A stretch of DNA of 64,000 nucleotides from Micromonospora sp. WMMD961 (lineage in GTDB: Bacteria > Actinomycetota > Actinomycetes > Mycobacteriales > Micromonosporaceae), in NCBI RefSeq assembly GCF_029626145.1, contig NZ_JARUBJ010000002.1, positions 6,959,753 through 7,023,752 of the forward strand, read 5' to 3'. The position numbers were made by a program, and so were the translations under genes. The notes below the pieces were generated by a model. The model worked only from the letters and a program-made list of their open reading frames with translations, did not search any database and was not told the DNA's origin. Of this stretch, positions 26,859 to 35,571 are shown piece after piece (position 1 is the stretch's first letter; each line of letters begins with the position of its first letter).

Positions 26859-28051
26859 GCATCGTGGACACCCCGGAGCGGCGGCAGCTGCGGGAGCTGA
26901 CCCGAGCTTTCGTGACCCGTGAGGTGTTGCCGCACCTGGACGACTGGGAGCGGGCCGGTGAGGTGCCCCGGGCACTGCACGCCACCGCCGCGAAGCTCGG
27001 CCTGCTCGGCATCGGCTTCCCCGAGTCGGTCGGTGGCAGCGGCGGCGACCTGCTCGACTCGATCATCGTGACCGAGGAGCTGATCCGCTCCGGTGGCTCG
27101 TCCGGGCTGGTCGCCGCCCTGTTCACGCACGGCATCGCGGTGCCGCACATGGTGGCGGCGGCCGGCGCTCGTACCGGTGGCTCGCTGGGCGGAAGACTCG
27201 GCGGCGTCTCGTCCCGGGGCGACGACAGCCTGATCGAACGGTACGTCCGGCCCACCCTCGCCGGCACGATGATCGGCGCGCTGGCGATCACCGAACCGGA
27301 CGGCGGCTCCGACGTGGCCGGCATCCGCACCACCGCCCGCCGCGACGGCGACCACTACGTGGTGAACGGGTCGAAGACGTACATCACCAGCGGGCACCGG
27401 GCCGACTTCGTGACCACTGCCGTCTGCACCGACTTCCCCGGCAGCGGCGCGCTCACCCTGCTGGTCATCGACAAAGGGCTGCCCGGGTTCACCGTGGGGC
27501 GCCGGTTGGAGAAGCTGGGCTGGCACTGTTCGGACACCGCCGAGCTGTCGTTCGTCGACGTACGGGTGCCGGTGGCCAACCGGATCGGCGCGGAGGACAC
27601 CGGCTTCCTGGCGATCATGCAGAACTTCGCCACGGAACGGCTCTCGCTGGCCACCCAGGCGTACGCGACCGCGCAGCGCTGCGTCGAGCTGGCCGTGCGG
27701 TGGTGCCGGGGCCGGGAGACCTTCGGGCGTCCGCTGGCCAGCCGACAGTTGATCCGGCACCGGCTGGCGGAGATGCACACGCGGGCCGAGGCGGCCCGGT
27801 CGTACGTGCACGAGGTGGCCAACCGGGTCGTCGCCGGCGAGCCCGTGGTGACCGAGGTGGCGATGGCCAAGAACGTGGCGGTGGCCGCCTGCGACCACGT
27901 CGTCGACCAGGCGTTGCAACTGCACGGCGGGTTCGGCTACCTGCGCGACGCGGAGGTGGAGCGGCACTACCGCGACGCCCGGATCCTCGGCATCGGCGGC
28001 GGCACCACCGAGATCATGAACGAGATCATCGCGAAGGGCATAGGGCTGTGA
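26855..28051 (+). CDS. Acyl-CoA dehydrogenase (isovaleryl/long-chain type)
   Basis: A 398-residue flavoenzyme that makes an alpha,beta double bond in an acyl-CoA. ALAITEPDGGSDVAGIRTTA binds FAD and substrate. LHGGFGYLRDAEVERHYRDAR and IGGGTTEI are C-terminal signatures. The position of the medium-chain catalytic glutamate is glycine (GGGTTEI). A glutamate in NFATERLSLA fits the alternative base used by isovaleryl- and long-chain enzymes. The GTG start overlaps the AtuA stop. A short dispersed repeat separates it from the carboxylase beta gene. Confidence 0.9.
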   Translation: MSIVDTPERRQLRELTRAFVTREVLPHLDDWERAGEVPRALHATAAKLGLLGIGFPESVGGSGGDLLDSIIVTEELIRSGGSSGLVAALFTHGIAVPHMVAAAGARTGGSLGGRLGGVSSRGDDSLIERYVRPTLAGTMIGALAITEPDGGSDVAGIRTTARRDGDHYVVNGSKTYITSGHRADFVTTAVCTDFPGSGALTLLVIDKGLPGFTVGRRLEKLGWHCSDTAELSFVDVRVPVANRIGAEDTGFLAIMQNFATERLSLATQAYATAQRCVELAVRWCRGRETFGRPLASRQLIRHRLAEMHTRAEAARSYVHEVANRVVAGEPVVTEVAMAKNVAVAACDHVVDQALQLHGGFGYLRDAEVERHYRDARILGIGGGTTEIMNEIIAKGIGL

Positions 28052-28053
28052 GC

Positions 28054-28089
28054 GCGAGGAGTGAGCCGGGTTTGCGAGCCCCGCAGTCG
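28054..28089 (+). repeat. Interspersed repeat, copy 2
   Basis: GCGAGGAGTGAGC (28054-28066), 5 nt, then TTGCGAGCCCCGCAGTCG (28072-28089), matching 571-601. It starts 2 nt after the dehydrogenase stop codon and ends just before the AAGGAGG of the next gene, so it sits inside an operon. Confidence 0.7.
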
Positions 28090-28106
28090 CGACCGAAGGA
28101 GGCACC

Positions 28107-29708
28107 GTGAGCACTCTGGACAGCGCGATCGACCGGACGACGCCCGGGTACGTGGCGAACCGGGCGGCCCTGCTGGAGCGGCTGGCCGAGGTGGACGCCG
28201 CGCTGGACCAGGCGCGGGCCGGCGGCGGCGAGAAGTACGTGTCCCGGCACCACTCCCGCGGCAAGCTGTTGCCTCGGGAACGGATCGAGCTGTTGGTGGA
28301 CGCGGACAGTCCGTTCCTGGAGTTGTCGCCGGTCGCCGCGTACGGCACGGACTTCCCGGTCGGGGCCAGCGTGGTGACCGGCATCGGGGTGGTCGAGGGC
28401 GTGGAGTGCCTGATCGTCGCGAACGACCCGACGGTACGCGGCGGCGCGGTCAACCCGTGGTCGCTCGCCAAGACCCGGCGGGCCGGTGAGATCGCGCTGG
28501 CCAACCGGCTGCCGATGGTCAACCTGGTCGAGTCGGCCGGTGCGGACCTGCCCACCCAGGCGGAGATCTTCATCCCGGGTGGCCGGGTGTTCCGGGACCT
28601 GACGCGGCTCTCGGCGGCGGGCATCCCCACGGTCAGCGTGGTGTTCGGTAACGCCACGGCGGGTGGCGCGTACGTGCCGGGGATGTCCGATCACGTGATC
28701 ATGATTCGGGACCGGTCGCAGGTCTACCTGGCCGGGCCGCCGCTGGTGAGAATGGCGACCGGCGAGGTCACCGACGACGAGTCGTTGGGTGGCGCGGAGA
28801 TGCATGCCGGCACGTCCGGGCTGGCCGACTACCTGGCGGAGGACGAGCGGGACGGCATCCGGCTGGCCCGGCAGTGCGTGCGCCGGTTGAACTGGCGCAA
28901 GCAGGGCCCGCTGCCGCGCTCGGCGGTGCCGCAGCCACCGAAGTACGACCCGGAGGATCTGCTCGGGATCGTCAGCTCCGATCTGAAGGTGCCGTTCGAC
29001 CCGCGTGAGGTGCTGGCCCGGGTCCTCGACGGCAGCGACTTCGACGAGTTCAAGCCGGCGTACGGTGCCGCGTTGGTCACCGGCTGGGGCGAGCTGCACG
29101 GCTACCCGGTGGGCGTGCTGGCCAACGCCCGTGGGGTGCTGTTCAGCGAGGAGGCGCAGAAGGCGGCCCAGTTCATCCAGCTCGCCAATGCCGCCGACAC
29201 CCCGCTGGTCTTCCTGCAGAACACCACCGGCTACATGGTCGGCACCGAGTACGAGCAGCGCGGCATCATCAAGCACGGCGCCCTGATGATCAATGCGGTG
29301 TCCAACTCGACGGTGCCCCACCTGACGGTGAACCTGGGCGCCTCGTACGGGGCCGGCAACTACGGCATGTGTGGCCGTGCGTACGAGCCGAGGTTCCTGT
29401 TCACCTGGCCGAACGCGAAGTCGGCGGTGATGGGCCCGGCGCAGCTCGCCGGAGTGCTGTCGATCGTGGCCCGGCAGGCGGCGGCTGCGCGGGGGCGCGA
29501 CTACGACGAGGAGTCCGACGCGGCGATGCGGATGATGGTCGAGCAGCAGATCGAGTCGCAGTCCGGCGCGTTGTTCCTGTCCGGCCGGCTCTACGACGAC
29601 GGGGTGATCGACCCCCGGGACACGCGGACCGTCCTCGGGCTCTGCCTCTCGGCGATCCACAGCGGACCCGTCAAGGGTGCCGACGGCTACGGCATCTTCC
29701 GGATGTGA
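28107..29708 (+). CDS. Acyl-CoA carboxylase, carboxyltransferase (beta) subunit
   Basis: A 533-residue subunit that moves CO2 from biotin to an acyl-CoA. GNATAGGAYVPGMSDHVIM and NLGASYGAGNYGMCGRAYEP (read in parts) place it with methylcrotonyl-CoA or geranyl-CoA carboxylases rather than acetyl- or propionyl-CoA types. The GTG start has a strong AAGGAGG. The biotin carboxylase alpha subunit follows 11 bp later. Confidence 0.9.
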   Translation: MSTLDSAIDRTTPGYVANRAALLERLAEVDAALDQARAGGGEKYVSRHHSRGKLLPRERIELLVDADSPFLELSPVAAYGTDFPVGASVVTGIGVVEGVECLIVANDPTVRGGAVNPWSLAKTRRAGEIALANRLPMVNLVESAGADLPTQAEIFIPGGRVFRDLTRLSAAGIPTVSVVFGNATAGGAYVPGMSDHVIMIRDRSQVYLAGPPLVRMATGEVTDDESLGGAEMHAGTSGLADYLAEDERDGIRLARQCVRRLNWRKQGPLPRSAVPQPPKYDPEDLLGIVSSDLKVPFDPREVLARVLDGSDFDEFKPAYGAALVTGWGELHGYPVGVLANARGVLFSEEAQKAAQFIQLANAADTPLVFLQNTTGYMVGTEYEQRGIIKHGALMINAVSNSTVPHLTVNLGASYGAGNYGMCGRAYEPRFLFTWPNAKSAVMGPAQLAGVLSIVARQAAAARGRDYDEESDAAMRMMVEQQIESQSGALFLSGRLYDDGVIDPRDTRTVLGLCLSAIHSGPVKGADGYGIFRM

Positions 29709-29719
29709 GGGGTCTACCG

Positions 29720-31756
29720 ATGATCGAACGATTGCTCGTTGCCAACCGGGGCGAGATCGCGCGTCGGGTCTTCGCGACCTGCCGGGCGCTGGGCGTGGAG
29801 ACGGTAGCCGTGCACTCGGACGCGGACGCGACGGCGCCGTTCGTCGCCGAGGCCGACCGGGCGGTCCGGCTGCCCGGGAACACTCCGGCCGCGACGTACC
29901 TGCGGGTCGACCTGATCCTGGACGCGGCCCGGCGCAGCGGCGCGGACGCGGTCCATCCGGGTTACGGGTTCCTCGCCGAGAACGCCGAGTTCGCGGCGGC
30001 GGTGACCGACGCCGGGCTGACCTGGGTCGGCCCACCCGCCAAGGTGATCGCCGCGATGGGCGACAAGCTGGCGGCGAAGGCGCTGCTCGCCGAGGCCGGT
30101 GTGCCGATGCTGCCGAGCTGGACCGACACCGACGCGGTCGCCGACTTCCCGGTGCTGGTGAAGGCGTCCGCCGGCGGCGGCGGCCGGGGCATGCGGATCG
30201 TCCGCAACGCCGGGGAACTGGCCGAGGCCGTGGCGTCCGCGCGCCGCGAGGCGGCTGCGGCGTTCGGCGACGGCACTGTCTTCATCGAGCGGTACGTCGA
30301 ACGCGGCCGGCACGTCGAGGTGCAGATCTTCGGCGACACCCACGGTACGGTCGCGGCTCTCGGTGTCCGGGAGTGCTCGATCCAGCGCCGGCACCAGAAG
30401 ATCATCGAGGAGGCGCCCGGGGTCGTCGGCGCGGAGCTGCGGGAGCGCCTGCACGAGGCGGCGGTGGCGGCCGGGCGCGCGGTGGACTACGTGAGCGCCG
30501 GGACTGTGGAGTTCCTGCTGGCACCGACCGGGGAGTTCTTCTTCCTGGAGATGAACACCCGGCTCCAGGTGGAGCACCCCGTCACCGAGCTGACCACCCC
30601 GGTCGGGCTGGACCTCGTCCGGCTGCAACTGCTGGTGGCCGAGGGCGACCCCCTGCCCGAGCACGGCCACTACCCTGCCGCGCGTGGCTGCGCGATCGAG
30701 GTGCGGCTGTGCGCCGAGGATCCGGCACAGGGCTGGCGGCCCGCCACGGGCACCCTGCACCGCTTCGACGTGCCGGGGGTGGACCGCGAGTTCGGCTGGC
30801 TCCAGCGGTCCGGCCTGCGGCTGGACTCCGGCGTGGTGGCGGGCTCGGACGTGGGCGTGCACTACGACTCCCTGCTCGCCAAGGTGATCGCCGTGGCGCC
30901 GACCCGGTCCGAGGCGGTCCGTGCACTCGCGGGCGCGCTGGCCCGGGCCGAGGTGCACGGGGTGGCGACCAACCGCGATCTGCTGGTCCGGGTGCTCCGC
31001 AGTCCGGAGTTCGCGGCGGCCGAGATCGACACCGGTTTCCTGGACCGGCACCCCGAGGTCTTCGCGCCGCTGCTCGCCGCCGATCAGCTTCCGGTCACCG
31101 CCCTCGCCGCCGCGCTGGCGGCTGCCGCGCACCGGCGGGCGACCGCACCTGTGCTCTCCGGGCTCCCCTCCGGCTGGCGCAACGTGCCGGCCGTCCCGCA
31201 GGTCACCCGCTTCGCCGGCCCGGACGGTGAGATCGAGGTCCGCTACCGGCTGGACCGCACCGGTGGGCTCGCCGAGTGGTCCGCCAGGCACGACAGCGAC
31301 GCGCCCGACGCCAGCGGCCAACCCGGTGCCACCGACGACAGTGCCGAGCGGCCCTCCGTCGAGCTGGTCGAGGCGACCCCGGATCGGGTGGTGCTCGACG
31401 TCGACGGGCTTCGACGCGCGTACCGCGTACACCGGGTGGGGTCGGCGGTCTTCGTGGACGGCCCGGACGGGGCGACGAGCCTGACCGAGCTGCCGCGCCT
31501 CCCGTTGCCCACCGCGGAGGTCGCCGCCGGGTCGCTGCTCGCGCCGCTGCCCGGCGCGGTGACCCGGGTGCATGTCCAGGTCGGCCAGCGGGTCACGGCC
31601 GGCGAACCACTGCTCACGCTGGAAGCGATGAAGCTGGAACATCCCGTGCTCGCCCCGACCGACGGTGTGGTCGCCGAGTTGCCGGTGCCGGCCGGCGGTC
31701 AGGTCCGGACGGGCGCGGTGCTGGCTGTGGTCACTACCGAGGAGGACCCCCGATGA
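29720..31756 (+). CDS. Acyl-CoA carboxylase, biotin carboxylase/carrier (alpha) subunit
   Basis: A 678-residue protein. Residues 1 to about 450 are biotin carboxylase: LLVANRGEIARRVF at the start, the ATP-grasp loop KASAGGGGRGMRIV, and EMNTRLQVEHPVTE near the active site. The C-terminus is a biotinyl domain with LEAMKLEHPV, whose lysine carries biotin (usual form EAMKM). ATG 29720 was chosen because homology begins there. Its stop overlaps the next start as ATGA. With the beta subunit it should carboxylate a branched acyl-CoA. Confidence 0.93.
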   Translation: MIERLLVANRGEIARRVFATCRALGVETVAVHSDADATAPFVAEADRAVRLPGNTPAATYLRVDLILDAARRSGADAVHPGYGFLAENAEFAAAVTDAGLTWVGPPAKVIAAMGDKLAAKALLAEAGVPMLPSWTDTDAVADFPVLVKASAGGGGRGMRIVRNAGELAEAVASARREAAAAFGDGTVFIERYVERGRHVEVQIFGDTHGTVAALGVRECSIQRRHQKIIEEAPGVVGAELRERLHEAAVAAGRAVDYVSAGTVEFLLAPTGEFFFLEMNTRLQVEHPVTELTTPVGLDLVRLQLLVAEGDPLPEHGHYPAARGCAIEVRLCAEDPAQGWRPATGTLHRFDVPGVDREFGWLQRSGLRLDSGVVAGSDVGVHYDSLLAKVIAVAPTRSEAVRALAGALARAEVHGVATNRDLLVRVLRSPEFAAAEIDTGFLDRHPEVFAPLLAADQLPVTALAAALAAAAHRRATAPVLSGLPSGWRNVPAVPQVTRFAGPDGEIEVRYRLDRTGGLAEWSARHDSDAPDASGQPGATDDSAERPSVELVEATPDRVVLDVDGLRRAYRVHRVGSAVFVDGPDGATSLTELPRLPLPTAEVAAGSLLAPLPGAVTRVHVQVGQRVTAGEPLLTLEAMKLEHPVLAPTDGVVAELPVPAGGQVRTGAVLAVVTTEEDPR

Positions 31757-32916
31757 CCTTCGACCTCACCCCCGAGCAGGATCAGCTGCGCGACGCCGTG
31801 CGGGCGTTGGGCCGCCGGTACGGTCACTCCTACTTCGTCGAGAAGGCGAAGGCCGGGGAACACACCACCGAACTGTGGGCCGAGGCCGGCCGGCTCGGCT
31901 ACCTGGGGGTCAACATCCCCACCGAGTACGGCGGCGGGGGTGGTGGCATCACCGAGCTGGCGATCGTCTGCGAGGAGTTGGCGGCGGCCGGCTGCCCGTT
32001 GCTGTTGCTGGTGGTCTCCCCGGCGATCGCGGCGACCGTGCTGAACCGGCACGGCACCGAGGAACAGCGCAAACGGCACCTGCCCGGCCTCGCCGACGGC
32101 TCCCAGAAGATCGTCTTCGCGATCACCGAGCCGGAGGCGGGTTCCAACTTCCACCGACTCTCCACGGTGGCCCGTCGGGACGGTGACGGTTGGCTACTCA
32201 ACGGCCGCAAGTGCTACATCTCGGGTGTCGACGAGGCCGGGCACGTGCTGGTGGTGGCCCGCACCGGGGACGCCGGGACCGGCAAGCTGAAGCCCGCGCT
32301 GTTCCTGGTGCCTACCGACGCGGCCGGGCTGACCCGGTCCAAGCTGGACATGGAGATCGTGTCCCCGGAGAACCAGTTCCTGCTCTACCTGGACGACGTG
32401 CGGGTGCCCGCGGACGCGCTGCTCGGTGAGTCGCTGGATGCCGGGCTGCCGGCGCTCTTCGCCGGGCTCAACCCGGAGCGGATCACCGTGGCGGCGATGG
32501 GTGCCGGCACCGGCCGGTACGCCATCGAACGGGCCAGCGAGTACACCGCCACCCGGAAGGTCTGGGGTGGTCGTAGCATCGGCTCCCACCAGGGCGTGTC
32601 GCACCCGCTGGCACACGCGGCGGTGCAGGTGGAGCTGGCCCGCCTCATGATCCAGAAGGCGGCCACCCTCTACGACGCGGGCCGCGACCTGGAAGCCGGG
32701 GTGTCCGGCAACATGGCCAAGTACGCGGCCGGGGAGGCCGCCGCGCTCGCGGTGGACACGGCCGTCCAGGTGCTCGGCGGGGCCGGCATGACCACCGAGT
32801 ACGGGGTGGCGACCCTGCTCGGCGCGGTGCGGGCCGGCCGGATCGCCCCGGTCAGCCGGGAGATGATCCTCAACTTCGTGGCCCAACACGTCCTCGGTCA
32901 GGACAAGTCGTACTGA
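31753..32916 (+). CDS. Acyl-CoA dehydrogenase, second copy
   Basis: A 387-residue flavoenzyme. FAITEPEAGSNFHRLSTVARR binds FAD and substrate (shown in part), and VQVLGGAGMTTEYGV is the C-terminal signature. A glutamate in GLNPERITVA could be the base. It is only distantly like the first dehydrogenase, so the two probably act at different steps. The ATG overlaps the carboxylase alpha stop (ATGA). It is the last gene of the operon and converges on the membrane protein at 32938. Confidence 0.88.
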   Translation: MTFDLTPEQDQLRDAVRALGRRYGHSYFVEKAKAGEHTTELWAEAGRLGYLGVNIPTEYGGGGGGITELAIVCEELAAAGCPLLLLVVSPAIAATVLNRHGTEEQRKRHLPGLADGSQKIVFAITEPEAGSNFHRLSTVARRDGDGWLLNGRKCYISGVDEAGHVLVVARTGDAGTGKLKPALFLVPTDAAGLTRSKLDMEIVSPENQFLLYLDDVRVPADALLGESLDAGLPALFAGLNPERITVAAMGAGTGRYAIERASEYTATRKVWGGRSIGSHQGVSHPLAHAAVQVELARLMIQKAATLYDAGRDLEAGVSGNMAKYAAGEAAALAVDTAVQVLGGAGMTTEYGVATLLGAVRAGRIAPVSREMILNFVAQHVLGQDKSY

Positions 32917-32937
32917 GCCGGCGCGCCGGGCGAGTGG

Positions 32938-34122
32938 TCAGCCGGCGGTACGGCAGGTGGCGTCGATGCGGTGGACCGGGCGCACCCGTCGGCCCATGCC
33001 CTCCAACAGGGAGTCCTCGACGTGGAAGTCGTGGATGCGCAACTGGTGCCGGGGCAACTCCTCCTCGCTCGGGCAGAGCACCTGCGCGCGGACCAGGTCG
33101 ACCGGGACGTACCGGACCCCGCCCTGCTCCTGCAGGATCACCATGTTGACGTCGTCCGTGGTGACCACGTGCCCGCGTACGTCCTCGGTCGGTCCGCTCT
33201 CCGGGCCCACGGTGGTGACGGTCAGCGGCAACACCGGCGTGCTGATCACCGGCACCGCGGCCCAGACCAACGTGGCCAGCACCGCCACCTCGGTCGCCGA
33301 CGCCAGGGGGCGGATCACCAGGCCCGGCAGGGGCCCGGCGATGAACAGGGCGAGCAGTGGAGGCACCACGATGAGCGCCAGCACCAGCCCCTCGCCGCCC
33401 TGCTTAACCGCCTCACGCAGCGTGGGCAGCATCAGCCAGCCGTACCCGGCGAGTAGCGCGACGATGATCAGCAGCCGTGGCAGCACCCGCTCGTGCAGTC
33501 GGGCGGGGCGGAGTTGGAACGCGGCCACGAAGGCCGGCAACAGCAGCGGAAGATAGAGCAGTGGCCAGGTGATCAGGGCGAGCAGGAAGCTGGCCAACAC
33601 CACCCAGGCCGGGGTGATGTCGGCCCAGCGGGCGAAGAGCGGACGGCGACGGCTGCCTGGCGGTAGCTGGTCGGCGCTGACGGCCAACACCGCGCCGAGC
33701 GCGAACACGGCGACCATTCCGGTCGAGAGCAGTCGGGCCGCCGTGGTCAGGAAGCCGGCGAGCAGGTTGACCGGCCCGACGTTCGCGACCAGCAACAGCG
33801 TGGTCTGGAGTTCCCCGCCGGCCTCCACACCGAGGCGGAGCACCGAGAAGATCGCCGGTACGCCCACCACCGCGGTCCAGAACGACTGGCTGGCTCGGGC
33901 GCGGCGCTCGGCCGGGTCCCATCGAACCCGTCCCGGCTCGACGTCGGCGACGACCTGCTCGACGGGTGCGGCGACCGGCACGCCGGCCGGCCAACCGACG
34001 GCGTCCACCCCACCGGCCGCAGGCTGCGTACCGTCGGTGGTCGGCGCGGTGGCGTCGTCGCCCGGCACGGATCTGCGGGGCGGCGGGACCGAGCCGTCGG
34101 CGGCGGTGGTCGCCGCGCTCAC
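32938..34122 (-). CDS. Multi-pass membrane protein coupled to a solute-binding lipoprotein
   Basis: A 394-residue protein. A low-complexity head (about 70 residues) is followed by about seven to eight membrane helices (for example FWTAVVGVPAIFSVLRLGV and GLVLALIVVPPLLALFIAG). A soluble tail of about 90 residues contains HVVTTDDVNMVILQEQGGV and two cysteines. I do not recognise the family. It lacks ABC-permease motifs, and no ATPase is adjacent. Its GTG start overlaps the stop of the GlnH-like gene, so the two products are probably made and used together, perhaps for ligand sensing or as an unusual transporter. Confidence 0.75.
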   Translation of the reverse strand: MSAATTAADGSVPPPRRSVPGDDATAPTTDGTQPAAGGVDAVGWPAGVPVAAPVEQVVADVEPGRVRWDPAERRARASQSFWTAVVGVPAIFSVLRLGVEAGGELQTTLLLVANVGPVNLLAGFLTTAARLLSTGMVAVFALGAVLAVSADQLPPGSRRRPLFARWADITPAWVVLASFLLALITWPLLYLPLLLPAFVAAFQLRPARLHERVLPRLLIIVALLAGYGWLMLPTLREAVKQGGEGLVLALIVVPPLLALFIAGPLPGLVIRPLASATEVAVLATLVWAAVPVISTPVLPLTVTTVGPESGPTEDVRGHVVTTDDVNMVILQEQGGVRYVPVDLVRAQVLCPSEEELPRHQLRIHDFHVEDSLLEGMGRRVRPVHRIDATCRTAG

Positions 34123-35060
34123 TTCGCGGGCGCCTTGTCGTCGAAGTCGACAAGCTTCGGCACCTCCAGCGGTTGCGGCTGACGCTTCTCGGCCGCCAGC
34201 CACGGACCGAGGGTGCGGTTGTACGCGGTCTGCCACGGGCTTGCCTGTTCGTCGCGCCCCTGCTGGTAGCTCTTGTGCAGGAAGAACGCGACGAGGTCGC
34301 GCAGCGCCGGGTCGCCGATCGGCACGCCGATGCCCAACAACTCGCTGGTGCCGAAGGGCAGGTCGACGATCTCGAACTCCTTCGGATGGCGGGCCAGGAA
34401 GCCGGCGAGGATCGTCTCGTCGGAGCTGACCGCGTCGTAGCGGCCGGCACGGATGCCGTTGACGCAGTCGCCGACGGTCTTCACGACCAGCGCCTTGACC
34501 TGGTGACTTCCCAGCTCGGCCTCGGAGGTGGAGCCGCCGCTGGTGCAGATCTTGTAGTCCGGGTTACGGAGGTCTTCGATGGTGCTGATCTTGCCCTTCA
34601 GTCGGGCCGGCACCATGACCTCCTGGGTCGTGACGAAGTACGGCCCGGCGAAGCTCACCACCTTCTTGCGCTCCTCGGTGATGGAGAAGCTGGACACCAC
34701 GAGGTCCACAGTGCCGCCCTGCAAGGCGGGGATCCGCTCCTCGGTGGCCACCGGCAGGAACTCCAGCCGCTGGTCCCCCTCGTAGCCGAGGGAGGCGGCG
34801 ATGTACTTGGCGATCTCGACGTCGAAGCCGGCGTGCTGGCCGTTGCGCAACTCGCCCATCAACGGCTCGTTCGTGGCGACACCGATGCGCAGCTTCGACT
34901 GGCCGTAGATGTGCGTCTCGCGCATCTTCTCCTGCACCGAGGGCAGTTCGGGCTCCTGCCGACTGTCGCAACCTGCGGCGGCGGCCAGGGCGAGGGTGAG
35001 GGCTACGGCCAGCGTCGACGCGACCGAGCGGAGGCGGGACTGCGATCTGCCTGAGTTCAT
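34119..35060 (-). CDS. Solute-binding lipoprotein, amino-acid type (GlnH-like)
   Basis: A 313-residue periplasmic-binding-protein fold with a lipoprotein signal (AAAAAGC). Ligand-domain landmarks are KLRIGVATNEPLMG, FDVEIAKYIAASLGY, DLVVSSFSITEERKK and YDAVSSDETILAGF. Such proteins usually bind polar amino acids. Upstream frame extension is poor, so ATG 35058-35060 is the start. The gene is coupled to a membrane protein instead of an ABC permease. In mycobacteria GlnH works with a membrane partner (GlnX) and kinase PknG; here a different kinase lies nearby. Confidence 0.85.
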   Translation of the reverse strand: MNSGRSQSRLRSVASTLAVALTLALAAAAGCDSRQEPELPSVQEKMRETHIYGQSKLRIGVATNEPLMGELRNGQHAGFDVEIAKYIAASLGYEGDQRLEFLPVATEERIPALQGGTVDLVVSSFSITEERKKVVSFAGPYFVTTQEVMVPARLKGKISTIEDLRNPDYKICTSGGSTSEAELGSHQVKALVVKTVGDCVNGIRAGRYDAVSSDETILAGFLARHPKEFEIVDLPFGTSELLGIGVPIGDPALRDLVAFFLHKSYQQGRDEQASPWQTAYNRTLGPWLAAEKRQPQPLEVPKLVDFDDKAPAK

Positions 35061-35192
35061 GGGCGACCTCGCTGCCGGAAGAGCCTGCGGGACACCGAGA
35101 GTAGCGGCCCTTGTCCACTGCGTGTGGACGCCGGCGGTCATGTCGGGTCGGCCGCCGATCGATGTCGATCGGCGCGGCGGTCGGCTCTGCGG

Positions 35193-35220
35193 TTGACAGC
35201 CGGCCTCGTCACGACATGCT
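35193..35220 (+). promoter_or_regulatory. Promoter of the 114-residue membrane protein
   Basis: TTGACA (35193-35198), 16-bp spacer, CATGCT (35215-35220), then 6 nt to GTG 35227. This predicts a leaderless transcript. Confidence 0.6.
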
Positions 35221-35226
35221 GGACGG

Positions 35227-35571
35227 GTGAGCCGATTGCCCAGACCCGATGCGCGGACGGTGGCGGTGCTCGCGGCGCTGGGAGCCCTCGCGCCGCTGGT
35301 CATGCTGGTCGTCTGGCGCCGACAGGATCTTCTCGGCGTAGCCCTGGCACTACTCTGCGTCCTGCTGACCATGGTGGCCGGAGTGGCCGTCTCCGCCGTA
35401 CGGCAGGGCGACGCCCCGGAGCCCGCAGACCGTCCGGCGACCGTCGGGCCGCCCGAGTTGATGCCCTACGGGATCGACGCGGACACCCTCGACGCCCTCG
35501 ACAGCCGGGATGCGTTGCGTGCGGTGCGTGACCGGCGACGCGGGACGAACGGGCTCAGCGGCGGCCGGTGA
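35227..35571 (+). CDS. Small two-helix membrane protein, function unknown
   Basis: A 114-residue protein with two hydrophobic helices (about residues 12-30 and 35-57) and a polar tail rich in Asp/Arg (GIDADTLDALDSRDALRAV). I do not recognise a family. Its promoter places transcription at the GTG. Its last 17 bp overlap the 3' end of the converging kinase gene. Confidence 0.7.
   Translation: MSRLPRPDARTVAVLAALGALAPLVMLVVWRRQDLLGVALALLCVLLTMVAGVAVSAVRQGDAPEPADRPATVGPPELMPYGIDADTLDALDSRDALRAVRDRRRGTNGLSGGR

Noticed and set aside
26672..30035. Minus-strand open frames opposite the carboxylase operon
   Set aside because: They are antisense shadows of strongly conserved acyl-CoA dehydrogenase and carboxylase genes.
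32938..34122. Membrane protein considered as GlnX or an ABC permease
   Set aside because: Too many helices and no motif of either; left as unknown.
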